Origin: RHKX01 sp035695265
GTDB taxonomy: Bacteria > Actinomycetota > Thermoleophilia > Solirubrobacterales > 70-9
Direction: 5' to 3'
Length of the DNA: 19,865 nucleotides
Assembly (NCBI GenBank): GCA_035695265.1
Contig: DASSEM010000031.1
Span: forward strand, 1-19,865
Numbering within the stretch: position 1 is the stretch's first letter; the number at the start of each line of letters is the position of its first letter. The position numbers and the translations under genes are program-made. The notes beneath the pieces are model-generated. The model was not told the origin of the DNA. It was given only the letters and a program-made list of their open reading frames with translations, and did not search any database. Shown one piece after another: positions 7,619 through 14,585 of this stretch.

Positions 7619-7634
7619 GCGCCGGCCGCGGCGC
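7619..7634. terminator. GC hairpin between convergent LCP and fmdB-type genes
   Basis: GCGCCG (7619-7624) pairs perfectly with CGGCGC (7629-7634) around a GCCG loop. It starts right after the LCP stop codon and its right arm overlaps the last base of the opposite gene's stop. It has no T-tract, so it could act as a bidirectional, non-canonical terminator. Confidence 0.5.
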
Positions 7635-7969
7635 TAGTCCTTCTTCGCGGCAGCCGTCTCGCCGCCGCCCGAGGACGTTGAGGAGGACGAGCCGGACTCG
7701 GACTTCGACGGCGAGCCGCCGTCCTTCGAGCCCGTCCCGTCCTTGCTCTCCGACTTCCCGGACTCGGATCCGTTCGCGGCCTGCGCCTTGCCCTTGCGCG
7801 CGTAATCGGTCGTGTAGAAGCCCGATCCCTTGAAGTGGACGGCCGGCGCGTGGAGGATCCGGTGCGCGGGGGCGCCGCAGACGTCGCAGGTGTCGATCGG
7901 AGCGTCCGACATCGACTGCATCGCCTCGAATCGGTGCCCCTTGTCGCACTTGTAGTCGTAGATCGGCAT
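7634..7969 (-). CDS. FmdB-family small zinc-ribbon protein with Ser/Gly/Lys-rich tail
   Basis: The first 55 of 111 residues match the FmdB/CxxC zinc-ribbon family: M-P-I-Y-D-Y-K-C at the start, C8 and H12 (C-D-K-G-H) as one half-site, C28 and C31 (C-D-V-C) as the other, then F-K-G-S-G-F-Y-T-T-D-Y. The first half-site is the shorter C-x3-H version rather than Cys-x2-Cys. After residue 60 the chain is low-complexity, rich in Ser, Gly, Lys and Glu, and is probably disordered. The family is widespread and often annotated as a putative regulator, without a firm function. The ATG at 7969 is the family's invariant start. A -10-like TATGAT (7988-7983, minus strand) lies 13 nt upstream and there is no Shine-Dalgarno, so the leader would be very short. 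The gene is divergent from the secreted protein gene at 7995. Confidence 0.9.
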   Translation of the reverse strand: MPIYDYKCDKGHRFEAMQSMSDAPIDTCDVCGAPAHRILHAPAVHFKGSGFYTTDYARKGKAQAANGSESGKSESKDGTGSKDGGSPSKSESGSSSSTSSGGGETAAAKKD

Positions 7970-7978
7970 CAGGTGTGG

Positions 7979-7994
7979 CACAATCATAGGCCGG
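7979..7994. promoter_or_regulatory. Candidate bidirectional promoter core in 25-bp divergent gap
   Basis: The only AT-rich patch between the two divergent starts is CACAATCATA (7979-7988). On the minus strand it reads TATGAT, a 5/6 match to the -10 consensus, for the fmdB-type gene. On the plus strand AATCAT (7982-7987) ends 7 nt before the ATG at 7995, compatible with a leaderless mRNA. The -35 regions would have to lie inside the opposite gene or just upstream. This is positional inference. Confidence 0.45.
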
Positions 7995-9725
7995 ATGGCG
8001 GATCCGGCAGGCAGGGGAATCCCGCGCGCCGCCCGAGCGACGATCCTGCTCGGGGTGCTCGCGACGCTGCTCATCGCGGCGCCGGCGGCCGAGGCCGCGT
8101 TCGGGATCGCGGGCTTCTCGGCGCAGCCGGCGAGCAAGGCCGCGGGCGCCAACAGCAACCTCAGCGTCAGCTTCGACGTCACCGAGCCCGCCGCCGGGCT
8201 CAAGGACGTCACCGTCCACCTCCCGCCCGGCCTGATCGGCAACCCGCTCGCCACCCCGACCTGCACCGAGCCGAAGCTGATGGCCGACGACTGCCCGGCC
8301 CGCAGCGACGTCGGTGACGCCACCAACGAGGTCACGGTGAAGCCGCTCGGCCTCCTGCCGATCCCGCTCACGGTCAACGGGCAGGTCTACAACGTCGAGC
8401 CGCGCAAGGGCGAGCCCGCCCGGTTCGGGATCGTCCTCGACCCCTCCCCGGTCCCGGGCCTCGGCCTGCTCCCGAAGATCGTCCTGCAACAGACCGCCCG
8501 GCTCCGGCAGTCCGACTTCGGCCTCGACACCTCGCTCCGGGACATCCCGCGCTCGGCGCGGATCGGCGGCGTCTCGACCCCGCTCGAGGTCCGGGGGGTC
8601 GCGCTCACGCTGCGGGGCAAGGTGAACGGCGGCAAGGGCTTCCTTCGCAACCCGACCTCCTGCAAGGCGCAGACGATCGCGATCGACGCCGCCGCCTACA
8701 ACGGCGCCACCGCCTCAGCCCAGGACCAGTTCACGACGACCAACTGCGGGGCGCTGCCGTTCTCGCCGCGCTTCAGCGCCGAGATCCGCCAGCTCAGCCC
8801 AGATCTAGCCGAGCCGGTCGAGCTGACGACCTCGATCTCACAGACGATCGAGGAGGCCGGTCTGAAGCGGGCGATCGTCTCGCTGCCGACCGACATCATC
8901 GGCAACGGCCCGGCGCTCGCGATCCAGTGTCCGGCGGCCACCTTCGCGAGCGGCGGATGCGCCGACGACACGATCGTCGGCGACGCCGTGGCCGACTCGC
9001 CGCTGCAGGCGAAGCCGCTCAGCGGCAAGGTCTACCTCGTTACGCCGACCGGCCCCTCCCCCTTCCCCGACCTCGGGGTCGACCTCAAGGGCGGCCTGGC
9101 GCTGCAGGTGAAGGGTGCGATCTCGGCCGTCCCGGTCCCCGGCGGCCTCCAGGTCGTGGTCACGTTCGACGGGCTTCCCGACATCCCGCTCAGCGACTTC
9201 CGGCTCACCTTCGCCGGCGGAGAGGGTGGGCTCAACGTCGCCGCGCGGAGCCCCTGCGAGCCGCCGCCGTTCGTCTTCAACGCCGACTTCCTCGGCCACT
9301 CCGGCGCGACCCGGAACGTCGACGTCGATGCCGACGCGAGCTGTGGCGGCGGCAAGGGGAAGCCGAAGGCGCGGGTCGAGGTGGCCAAGCTCGGGTCCGG
9401 AAAGCCGCGGCTGCGGATCCGGCTCCGCGGGCGGGGCGCCGAGATCCGCCGCGCCGAGGTGAAGCTCCCGCGCGGGCTGAAGGCCGGGCCGAAGCGGAAG
9501 CTGGCCCGGCGCGGCCACGTCTCCGGCGGCGGCTCGCTGCGCGGCCACGCCCGGCTCCTCCACGTCCGCGCCGGCGGCGAGGGCAGCAAGAGCGTCCGGG
9601 TGCGCCTCGGGCGCGGCGCGATCAAGGCCAGGTCGCACCTGCGGGCCCGGAAGCTCGGCCGGTTCCGGATCAAGGTCCGGACGGCCGCGGGCGAGACCGC
9701 CCGCCTCTCGGTCCGCGCTCGCTGA
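7995..9725 (+). CDS. Secreted two-repeat protein with Arg-rich C-terminus (actinobacterial hypothetical family)
   Basis: A signal peptide (hydrophobic 14-30, cleavage near A-E-A, 31-34) leads into two related modules. Module 1 (about 69-150) has L-P-P-G-L-I-G-N-P and a Cys pair C90/C100 followed by V-G-D-A. Module 2 (about 290-372) has L-P-T-D-I-I-G-N-G and C312/C322 with the same 10-residue Cys spacing, again followed by V-G-D-A. Other Cys residues (C223, C251, C421, C450) may form further disulfides. The last about 120 residues (456-576) are very rich in Arg and Lys, alternating with hydrophobic residues as in beta-strands, and could bind the anionic cell wall. I know similar proteins only as uncharacterised secreted proteins of Thermoleophilia. 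No enzyme motif is visible. The ATG at 7995 lies 25 bp from the fmdB start and has no Shine-Dalgarno, which suggests a leaderless message. Confidence 0.85.
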   Translation: MADPAGRGIPRAARATILLGVLATLLIAAPAAEAAFGIAGFSAQPASKAAGANSNLSVSFDVTEPAAGLKDVTVHLPPGLIGNPLATPTCTEPKLMADDCPARSDVGDATNEVTVKPLGLLPIPLTVNGQVYNVEPRKGEPARFGIVLDPSPVPGLGLLPKIVLQQTARLRQSDFGLDTSLRDIPRSARIGGVSTPLEVRGVALTLRGKVNGGKGFLRNPTSCKAQTIAIDAAAYNGATASAQDQFTTTNCGALPFSPRFSAEIRQLSPDLAEPVELTTSISQTIEEAGLKRAIVSLPTDIIGNGPALAIQCPAATFASGGCADDTIVGDAVADSPLQAKPLSGKVYLVTPTGPSPFPDLGVDLKGGLALQVKGAISAVPVPGGLQVVVTFDGLPDIPLSDFRLTFAGGEGGLNVAARSPCEPPPFVFNADFLGHSGATRNVDVDADASCGGGKGKPKARVEVAKLGSGKPRLRIRLRGRGAEIRRAEVKLPRGLKAGPKRKLARRGHVSGGGSLRGHARLLHVRAGGEGSKSVRVRLGRGAIKARSHLRARKLGRFRIKVRTAAGETARLSVRAR

Positions 9726-9759
9726 GCTTCCCCCTGGCAACGGATACGGTTCCGGGCCG

Positions 9760-11145
9760 ATGAGCGGCAGCGCGGAACAGGACGATGGCCCCGGCCTCGA
9801 CGAGATCGTCGCGCTCTGCAAGCGCCGCGGCTTCATCTTTCCGTCCTCGGAGATCTACGGCGGGGTCGGCTCGACCTACGACTACGGCCACTACGGCGTC
9901 CTGCTCAAGAACAACGTCAAGGACGAGTGGTGGCGGGCGATGCTGCGCGACCGCGACGACATCGTCGCGATCGACTCGGCGATCATCCAGAACCCGCGCG
10001 TCTGGGAGGCCTCCGGGCACCTGAGCGGGTTCAGCGACCCGCTGGTGCAATGCCTCGGCAAGTGCAAGCGGCGCTGGCGCGAGGACCACCTCCGGGAGGC
10101 GATCGCAGCCGAGGGCGGCGATCCCGGGGGCGAGATCCACTGCCCGCAGTGCGGGGGCGAGCTCAGCGAACCACGCCAGTTCAACCTCATGTTCCGGACC
10201 CACGTCGGCCCGGTCGCCGAGTCGGGGACGGAGGTCTACCTGCGCCCTGAGACCGCCCAGGGGATCTTCATCAACTTCAAGAACGTCCTCCAGTTCGCGC
10301 GCAAGCGGCCGCCGTTCGGGATCGCCCAGATCGGCAAGTCGTTCCGGAACGAGATCACCCCCGGCAACTTCATCTTCCGGACCCGCGAGTTCGAGCAGAT
10401 GGAGATGGAGTTCTTCTGCCCGCCCGACGAGGCGGCGAAGTGGCACGAGCACTGGATGGATGAGCGGATGCGCTGGTACACCGAGCTCGGCATCCAGCCC
10501 GCCAACCTGACCCTGCGCGAGCACGGTCCCGACGAGCTCTCGCACTACTCGAGCGCGACCTCCGACATCGAGTACCGGTTCCCGATGGGCTACTCGGAGC
10601 TCGAGGGGATCGCCGACCGCGGCGACTTCGACCTCACCCAGCACGCCAAGCTCAGCGGCGAGAAGCTCGAGTACTTCGACCAGGGCAGCGGCGAGCGCTA
10701 CGTCCCGCACGTGATCGAGCCCGCCGCCGGCGTCGACCGGGCGATGCTCGCCTTCATCGTCGACGCCTACGACGTCGAGGAGGTGGAAGGACGGTCGCGC
10801 ACCGTGCTGCGCCTGCACCCGCGGCTCGCGCCGGTCAAGGTCGCGGTGATGCCGCTCGTCAACCGCGACGGGATGCCCGAGCGCGCCCGCGACGTCTTCG
10901 AGTCGCTGCGACACCGGATCGGCGCCGAGTACGACCAGGGCGGCTCGATCGGCAAGCGCTACCGCCGCCAGGACGAGATCGGCACCCCGTGGGGTGTGAC
11001 GATCGACGGCGAGACGGCCGACGAAGACACCGTCACGCTCCGCGACCGCGACTCGCTGACCCAGGAGCGGGTCCCGATCGCCGGCCTCGCCGACCTCCTG
11101 CTCGACCGCCTCCAGGGAGACTGGCGAAGCCCGAAGCTGGGCTGA
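9760..11145 (+). CDS. glyS: Glycine--tRNA ligase (homodimeric class II type)
   Basis: This enzyme charges tRNA-Gly with glycine in the cytoplasm. The 461-residue length fits the actinobacterial alpha2 enzyme. Motif 1 lies near G-S-T-Y-D-Y-G-H-Y-G (37-46). A zinc cluster is formed by C98, C102, C128 and C131. Motif 2 is F-R-N-E-I-T-P (195-201) with the R-T-R-E-F-E-Q-M-E segment (208-216). Motif 3 is G-V-D-R-A-M-L-A-F near residue 325. The C-terminal part (about 350-455) is the anticodon-binding domain, with the usual A-P-V-K-V-A-V-M-P-L entry. The ATG at 9760 follows a TACGGT (9745-9750) that could be a -10 element with a very short leader; no Shine-Dalgarno is seen. The gap to the upstream secreted-protein gene is 34 bp. 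Identification is secure. Confidence 0.97.
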   Translation: MSGSAEQDDGPGLDEIVALCKRRGFIFPSSEIYGGVGSTYDYGHYGVLLKNNVKDEWWRAMLRDRDDIVAIDSAIIQNPRVWEASGHLSGFSDPLVQCLGKCKRRWREDHLREAIAAEGGDPGGEIHCPQCGGELSEPRQFNLMFRTHVGPVAESGTEVYLRPETAQGIFINFKNVLQFARKRPPFGIAQIGKSFRNEITPGNFIFRTREFEQMEMEFFCPPDEAAKWHEHWMDERMRWYTELGIQPANLTLREHGPDELSHYSSATSDIEYRFPMGYSELEGIADRGDFDLTQHAKLSGEKLEYFDQGSGERYVPHVIEPAAGVDRAMLAFIVDAYDVEEVEGRSRTVLRLHPRLAPVKVAVMPLVNRDGMPERARDVFESLRHRIGAEYDQGGSIGKRYRRQDEIGTPWGVTIDGETADEDTVTLRDRDSLTQERVPIAGLADLLLDRLQGDWRSPKLG

Positions 11146-11219
11146 GCGCGAACGCCCGCCGCGGACAGTCACGCTTTCGCCTCAGAGTCTCCACTGACCC
11201 GGCACGTTCAGGCGTTGAG

Positions 11220-11234
11220 GGGTGGCATCCACCC
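11220..11234 (+). terminator. Possible hairpin downstream of glyS
   Basis: GGGTGG (11220-11225) pairs with CCACCC (11229-11234) around a 3-nt CAT loop, 75 bp after the glyS stop. There is no T-run, so terminator function is uncertain. The rest of the 200-bp stretch 11146-11345 holds no convincing gene. Confidence 0.3.
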
Positions 11235-11271
11235 GGCCAAGCTGGGCCCGTGGGCAGTGAGGTCAACGAAA

Positions 11272-11288
11272 CCCACGACATACGTGGG
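11272..11288. promoter_or_regulatory. Perfect inverted repeat upstream of the AbiEi-like gene (candidate operator)
   Basis: CCCACG (11272-11277) and CGTGGG (11283-11288) are separated by ACATA and flanked by A-rich runs. AbiEi-family antitoxins are known to bind inverted repeats in their own promoters, so self-regulation of the gene at 11346 is plausible. On the minus strand the hairpin is followed by TTT, but no gene ends there in that direction. If translation began at GTG 11250 the repeat would lie inside the gene. Confidence 0.4.
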
Positions 11289-11345
11289 AAAAGACGAAGT
11301 CACCTGCGCGACCCGGGCGAAACGAACCAGCACCGGGATGCCCGG

Positions 11346-12248
11346 ATGGCACGCCTCGCAGGACGCCAGCACGGTGTCGTCGCTGCCACGCAGCTGCGCC
11401 GGATCGGGTTCACGGCGCGCGCGATTGAGATCCGAATCGCATCGGGACGCCTCCATCGCATCCATCGTGGGGTCTACGCGGTCGGCCACCGGACGCTGAC
11501 CGTTCGCGGCATGCGAATGGCCGCCGTTCTCCGTGGCGGGGCCGGCACCGTTCTCAGCCATCGCGCCGCCGGCGACGAATGGGGGCTGCGTCCCTGGGCC
11601 GGTCGACCGACGATCACGACGCCGACCCCGCGGCGGCCGTCACCGGCGATCGAGATCCACTACTCCTCCCTGCCCGCCGATGAGCGCACGATTCTCGACG
11701 GGGTCCCGATCACAACCTGGCCGCGAACGCTCCTCGACCTCGCCACCGTTCTCGACCACGATGCTGTCATTCGTGCACTGAACGAGGCGATTGCCCGCCG
11801 ACTATCCGATCCCCTCTCACTCAATGCCCTGCTCGAGCGTCACCGCGGCGAGCGCGGTGCGGGCGCCCTCCGTCGAGCCATCGCCGACGCGGCATTCGGT
11901 CGCGGCGTCACCCGCCGCGAGCTCGAGGAGCTATTCGCCGCCTTCATCCGGCGCCATCGGTTGCCACGGCCGCTGCTCAACGCACCGGTCGTGGCAGTGG
12001 GCCACGCCTACGTCGCGGATGCGCTCTGGCCGGACGCGCGTCTGATCGTCGAGCTTCAGAGCGTGACCTACCACGGCGCCCCGGCGGCGATGAGCGCCGA
12101 CGCTGAGCGCACCCGCCGCCTCACGCTCGCCGGCTACCGGGTCGTCTACGTGACCTGGGCGCAGCTCGCCAAGCCCGCCTCGGAGCTTGTGCTCGCCGGT
12201 GACCTGCAGGGGCTGATCGAGCCCACGGCATCGCGGAAATCCAGTTAG
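11346..12248 (+). CDS. AbiEi-like (type IV antitoxin domain) protein with DUF559/Vsr-like C-terminal domain, no partner toxin
   Basis: The N-terminus (2-50) is the winged-helix AbiEi type, with R-Q-H-G-V-V (7-12), then Q-L-R-R-I-G and L-H-R-I-H-R-G-V-Y-A-V-G (36-47). The C-terminus (about 215-275) resembles DUF559/very-short-patch-repair nuclease folds: A-D-A-L-W-P (224-229), V-E-L (235-237) and G-Y-R-V-V-Y-V-T-W-A-Q-L (263-274). Relatives as I recall them have V-E-[LVA]-D-G. Here the Asp is Gln238, so nuclease activity is doubtful. Such proteins are abundant, mostly solitary, in high-GC actinobacteria, and no AbiEii nucleotidyltransferase is nearby. The start is uncertain: ATG 11346 precedes the conserved core directly, while GTG 11250 would add 32 residues and neither has a good ribosome site. 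The TAG overlaps the convergent HxlR-gene TAA by 3 bases within TTAG. Confidence 0.75.
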   Translation: MARLAGRQHGVVAATQLRRIGFTARAIEIRIASGRLHRIHRGVYAVGHRTLTVRGMRMAAVLRGGAGTVLSHRAAGDEWGLRPWAGRPTITTPTPRRPSPAIEIHYSSLPADERTILDGVPITTWPRTLLDLATVLDHDAVIRALNEAIARRLSDPLSLNALLERHRGERGAGALRRAIADAAFGRGVTRRELEELFAAFIRRHRLPRPLLNAPVVAVGHAYVADALWPDARLIVELQSVTYHGAPAAMSADAERTRRLTLAGYRVVYVTWAQLAKPASELVLAGDLQGLIEPTASRKSS

Positions 12249-12946
12249 AGCGCCGCGACCGGCTCCGGGCGCTCGACCGACGCGAAGATGCTGCGGCGCA
12301 GCCAGTCCGGGAAGGCGCGGACGAGGTGGCTCGGTCCCTCGATCCGCAGGTCGCCGTCGCGGATCGCCTTGGTCAGCGGGAAGTCCCCCATCCAGGCCCC
12401 GATCAGGACGCGGAGCCTGCCCGAGATGACCAGGTCGACCTCGTAGCCCGGGTCGCGATAGCAGACGTCCACCTGATCGCCGTCGAGGACCAGCCACGTC
12501 ACCCGCGGCAGGTTGGGCCCGACGTCGGTGAACCGGAAGCGGATGACGACCCGGTGCGGGGGCAGTGCATCGGTCTCGATGTTGCGTTGCATGTCCCACA
12601 TCGCCAGTCGCGGATCGAGCTCGTCCCGAGAGAGCTCGCTGCGCGCCCAGCGCTGCCCCCATTCGCCGAGGCCCATGACGATCGGCCGGAGCTCCTCTCC
12701 TGCGGCGGTGAGGTGGTACTCCGACACCCGCCCGGTGGCGCCCCGGCGGCGCTCGATGATCCCGGCCCGCTCGAGCTCGCGCAGCCGCTTGGTGAGCAGG
12801 CTGCGTGACATCAGCGGCACGCCGCGCTGGATGTCGTTGAAGCGGTGGCTGCCGCAGAGGAGCTCGCGGACCACCAACAGCGTCCAGCGCTCCGCCAGCA
12901 CCTCGCTCGCCTTGGCGACGGGGCAGAACTGCCCATAGCCCTTCAT
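12245..12946 (-). CDS. HxlR-family transcriptional regulator with C-terminal SCP2-like domain
   Basis: Residues 1-105 are an HxlR-type winged helix: C8 in the F-C-P-V-A segment, then W-T-L-L-V-V-R-E-L-L, S-R-S-L-L-T-K-R-L-R-E-L as recognition helix and a beta-wing with R-R-R-G-A-T-G-R-V. HxlR proteins often sense redox or small molecules and bind inverted repeats as dimers. The remaining about 125 residues resemble an SCP2/sterol-carrier-like domain: alternating strands with V-T-W-L-V-L-D-G, Y-E-V-D-L-V-I-S-G-R-L and a late D-G-D-L-R-I-E-G. A lipidic effector is therefore possible (inference). The promoter is readable: -35 TTGACC and -10 TAGGGT with 18-bp spacing, then 7 nt to the ATG at 12946, so the mRNA looks leaderless. 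It is divergent from the secreted-protein/methyltransferase pair, its likely target. Confidence 0.87.
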   Translation of the reverse strand: MKGYGQFCPVAKASEVLAERWTLLVVRELLCGSHRFNDIQRGVPLMSRSLLTKRLRELERAGIIERRRGATGRVSEYHLTAAGEELRPIVMGLGEWGQRWARSELSRDELDPRLAMWDMQRNIETDALPPHRVVIRFRFTDVGPNLPRVTWLVLDGDQVDVCYRDPGYEVDLVISGRLRVLIGAWMGDFPLTKAIRDGDLRIEGPSHLVRAFPDWLRRSIFASVERPEPVAAL

Positions 12947-12953
12947 GCCGCGG

Positions 12954-12983
12954 ACCCTATGCGGTCGGCTCGGCCGCGGTCAA
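12954..12983 (-). promoter_or_regulatory. Promoter of the HxlR-type regulator gene (leaderless)
   Basis: On the minus strand TTGACC (12983-12978) and TAGGGT (12959-12954) are spaced by 18 bp. Seven bases separate the -10 from the ATG at 12946. This is the best sigma-70-type promoter in the window. Confidence 0.6.
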
Positions 12984-12986
12984 GTA

Positions 12987-13025
12987 CAGATCGTGAACCG
13001 GTTCGGTCCAGATCCTGAACTGGAC
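12987..13025. promoter_or_regulatory. Direct and inverted repeats in the divergent HxlR control region (candidate operators)
   Basis: Two 15-bp copies, CAGATCGTGAACCGG (12987-13001) and CAGATCCTGAACTGG (13009-13023), match at 13 of 15 positions with a 22-bp period, about two helical turns. Copy 1 overlaps a perfect palindrome GAACCGGTTC (12995-13004). Copy 2 lies within GTCCAG-N8-CTGGAC (13006-13025). The block sits directly upstream of the regulator's -35 box and about 75-110 bp before the divergent gene, which is where an autoregulating HxlR dimer would be expected to bind. Confidence 0.55.
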
Positions 13026-13097
13026 GGAAGCTACCGCCGCCGCCAAGGTGGGCCAAGTCACCACGGACAGGCCAATCCGGCCAGAGAGGACATCGAT

Positions 13098-13766
13098 ATG
13101 AAACCGCTGAAGCTCGCGCTGCTCGCCACCCTGGCGCTCGGCGCGATCGTGATGCCGATCGCGGTCGCCGGCGCCGCCGGCGAACCGCAGGCGAAGCCGA
13201 ACGTCAAGAAGCAGGTCAAGCTGCTGAAGCGCCAGATCAAGCAGCTGCGTCAGCAGGTCGAGGAGCTGGCAGGTCTGCCCGGCGCGCGCGGCCCCGCCGG
13301 CGGCGATCTCACCGGCACCTACCCGAACCCGTCGCTCGGCGGCAACGTGGTCGGAAACGCCGAGATCGCCGACGGAGCGATTTCCGATGACGAGATCGCC
13401 GATGAGGCGGTCAACGGCTCGGAGATCGTCGACGGAGGCGTCTCGGTGCTGGACCTCGCCAACAGCAGCGTGGGGGCCAACCAGATGCGCAACGACAGCG
13501 TCGGCGGGGACGCGCTCAAGCCCATGACGACCGCGACCTCGGCCGGGACGATCATCTCCGCCGGCAACGCCGGCAGCGCCCAGGTCACCTGCCCCGGTGG
13601 TCGGACGGTGATCGGCGGTGGCTTCGCCTGGCAGGACGACGAGCCGACCACGATCGTCTACTCGGCGCCGAGCGAGACCAATCCGAACACGACGTGGACC
13701 GTGCGCGGCCTCGTCCCCACCGGCAGCAACACGCTCTACGCGTGGGCCAACTGCCTCCAGTTCTGA
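13098..13766 (+). CDS. Secreted coiled-coil / decapeptide-repeat surface protein
   Basis: The protein has 222 residues. A signal peptide (4-27) is followed by a short heptad-like coiled coil (35-58, K-K-Q-V-K-L-L-K-R-Q-I-K-Q-L) and a small collagen-like G-L-P-G-A-R-G-P-A-G (59-68). Next comes D-L-T-G-T-Y-P-N-P-S-L (70-80), a motif common in phage-tail-like and actinobacterial surface proteins. Residues 87-136 form five 10-residue repeats of the x-x-E-I-A-D-x-A-I-x type, likely stacking as a beta-helix or fibre. The C-terminal 85 residues have two Cys (C165, C219) and V-I-G-G-G-F-A. I infer a trimeric or fibrous exported protein of unknown function. The start ATG 13098 has a good AGAGAGGA ribosome site. 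It is followed 19 bp later by the methyltransferase gene, so the two probably share a transcript. Confidence 0.85.
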   Translation: MKPLKLALLATLALGAIVMPIAVAGAAGEPQAKPNVKKQVKLLKRQIKQLRQQVEELAGLPGARGPAGGDLTGTYPNPSLGGNVVGNAEIADGAISDDEIADEAVNGSEIVDGGVSVLDLANSSVGANQMRNDSVGGDALKPMTTATSAGTIISAGNAGSAQVTCPGGRTVIGGGFAWQDDEPTTIVYSAPSETNPNTTWTVRGLVPTGSNTLYAWANCLQF

Positions 13767-13785
13767 GCGAGAGAGGAGCAACGAG

Positions 13786-14580
13786 ATGGCATTCGAGGCA
13801 CTGAAGGAGAAACAGAGCGTCGTCTGGGGATCGGGTCCCTACGAGCGGATCTCCGAGCATCTGGCGATCGCCCACGAGCACCTGCTGCGAACGGTTGCAG
13901 CGGGGCCGGGCGATCGCTGGCTCGACGTCGCCACCGGCACCGGCGAGATCGCCGTGCCGGCGGCGGGGCGGGGCGCCGCGGTGACCGCGCAGGACCTGGC
14001 GCCGAACCTGATCGAGGCGGCCCGCGATCGCGCCGCCGGGGCCGGGGTCGAGGTCACGTTCGAGGTCGGGGACGCCGAGTCGCTCCCGTACCCGGACGCG
14101 AGCTTCGACGTCGTCAGCTCGGCCTTCGGCGTCATGTTCTGCCCGGACCAGCGTGCCGCGGCGGCCGAGCTCGCCCGCGTCACCCGGCCTGGGGGGACGC
14201 TCGCCCTGCTGAACTGGCATCCCGCACGCGGGGTGGCCGAGTTCTTCAAGGTGATGGCGCCCTACATGCCCTCGCCGCCCGAGGGCGCCGGCAGCCCGTT
14301 CGCCTGGGGAGATCGTGACCGCCTCGGCGAGCTGCTCGGCGACGCGTTCGAGCTCCGCTTCGAGGACGGGGACTGCCCACAGCCCGGCGGGTCGGCCGAG
14401 GAGATCTGGGAGCTCTTCATGAGCTCCTACGGGCCGACGAAGGCACTCGCCGACTCACTCGACGACGAGCGCCGCGAAGCGTTGCGGAGCGACTGGGTCG
14501 CGTACTTCGAGCGGTTCGCGAACGGCGGCGGCGTCAGCCAGCCGCGGCCCTACGTGCTCGTGGTCGGTCGGCGGCGTTGA
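13786..14580 (+). CDS. Class I SAM-dependent methyltransferase (UbiE/Methyltransf_11 type)
   Basis: The 264-residue protein shows motif I L-D-V-A-T-G-T-G-E (46-54), an acidic ribose-binding residue in A-Q-D-L-A-P (68-73, D70), motif II around G-D-A-E-S-L-P-Y-P-D-A-S-F-D-V-V, and motif III R-P-G-G-T-L-A-L. These place it in the small-molecule class I methyltransferases. The substrate cannot be deduced. A Cys-containing stretch (F-G-V-M-F-C-P-D) takes the place where related enzymes often have a H-x-x-D substrate loop. The ATG at 13786 has an AGAGGAG ribosome site. The 19-bp gap to the upstream secreted-protein gene and shared orientation suggest one operon, possibly under the HxlR-type regulator. 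A strong hairpin follows the stop. Confidence 0.9.
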   Translation: MAFEALKEKQSVVWGSGPYERISEHLAIAHEHLLRTVAAGPGDRWLDVATGTGEIAVPAAGRGAAVTAQDLAPNLIEAARDRAAGAGVEVTFEVGDAESLPYPDASFDVVSSAFGVMFCPDQRAAAAELARVTRPGGTLALLNWHPARGVAEFFKVMAPYMPSPPEGAGSPFAWGDRDRLGELLGDAFELRFEDGDCPQPGGSAEEIWELFMSSYGPTKALADSLDDERREALRSDWVAYFERFANGGGVSQPRPYVLVVGRRR

Positions 14581-14585
14581 AGCGA

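Noticed and set aside
9670..11172. Open frame of 500 codons antisense to glycyl-tRNA synthetase
   Set aside because: The plus-strand enzyme is complete with all class II motifs; the antisense frame has no recognisable domain.
11146..11345. Small gene or RNA between glyS and the AbiEi-like gene
   Set aside because: Only short hairpins are seen; no frame with a ribosome site and no tRNA-like fold were found by eye.
11346..12248. Complete AbiE toxin-antitoxin system
   Set aside because: No AbiEii nucleotidyltransferase gene exists next to it; the neighbours are glyS and an HxlR regulator.
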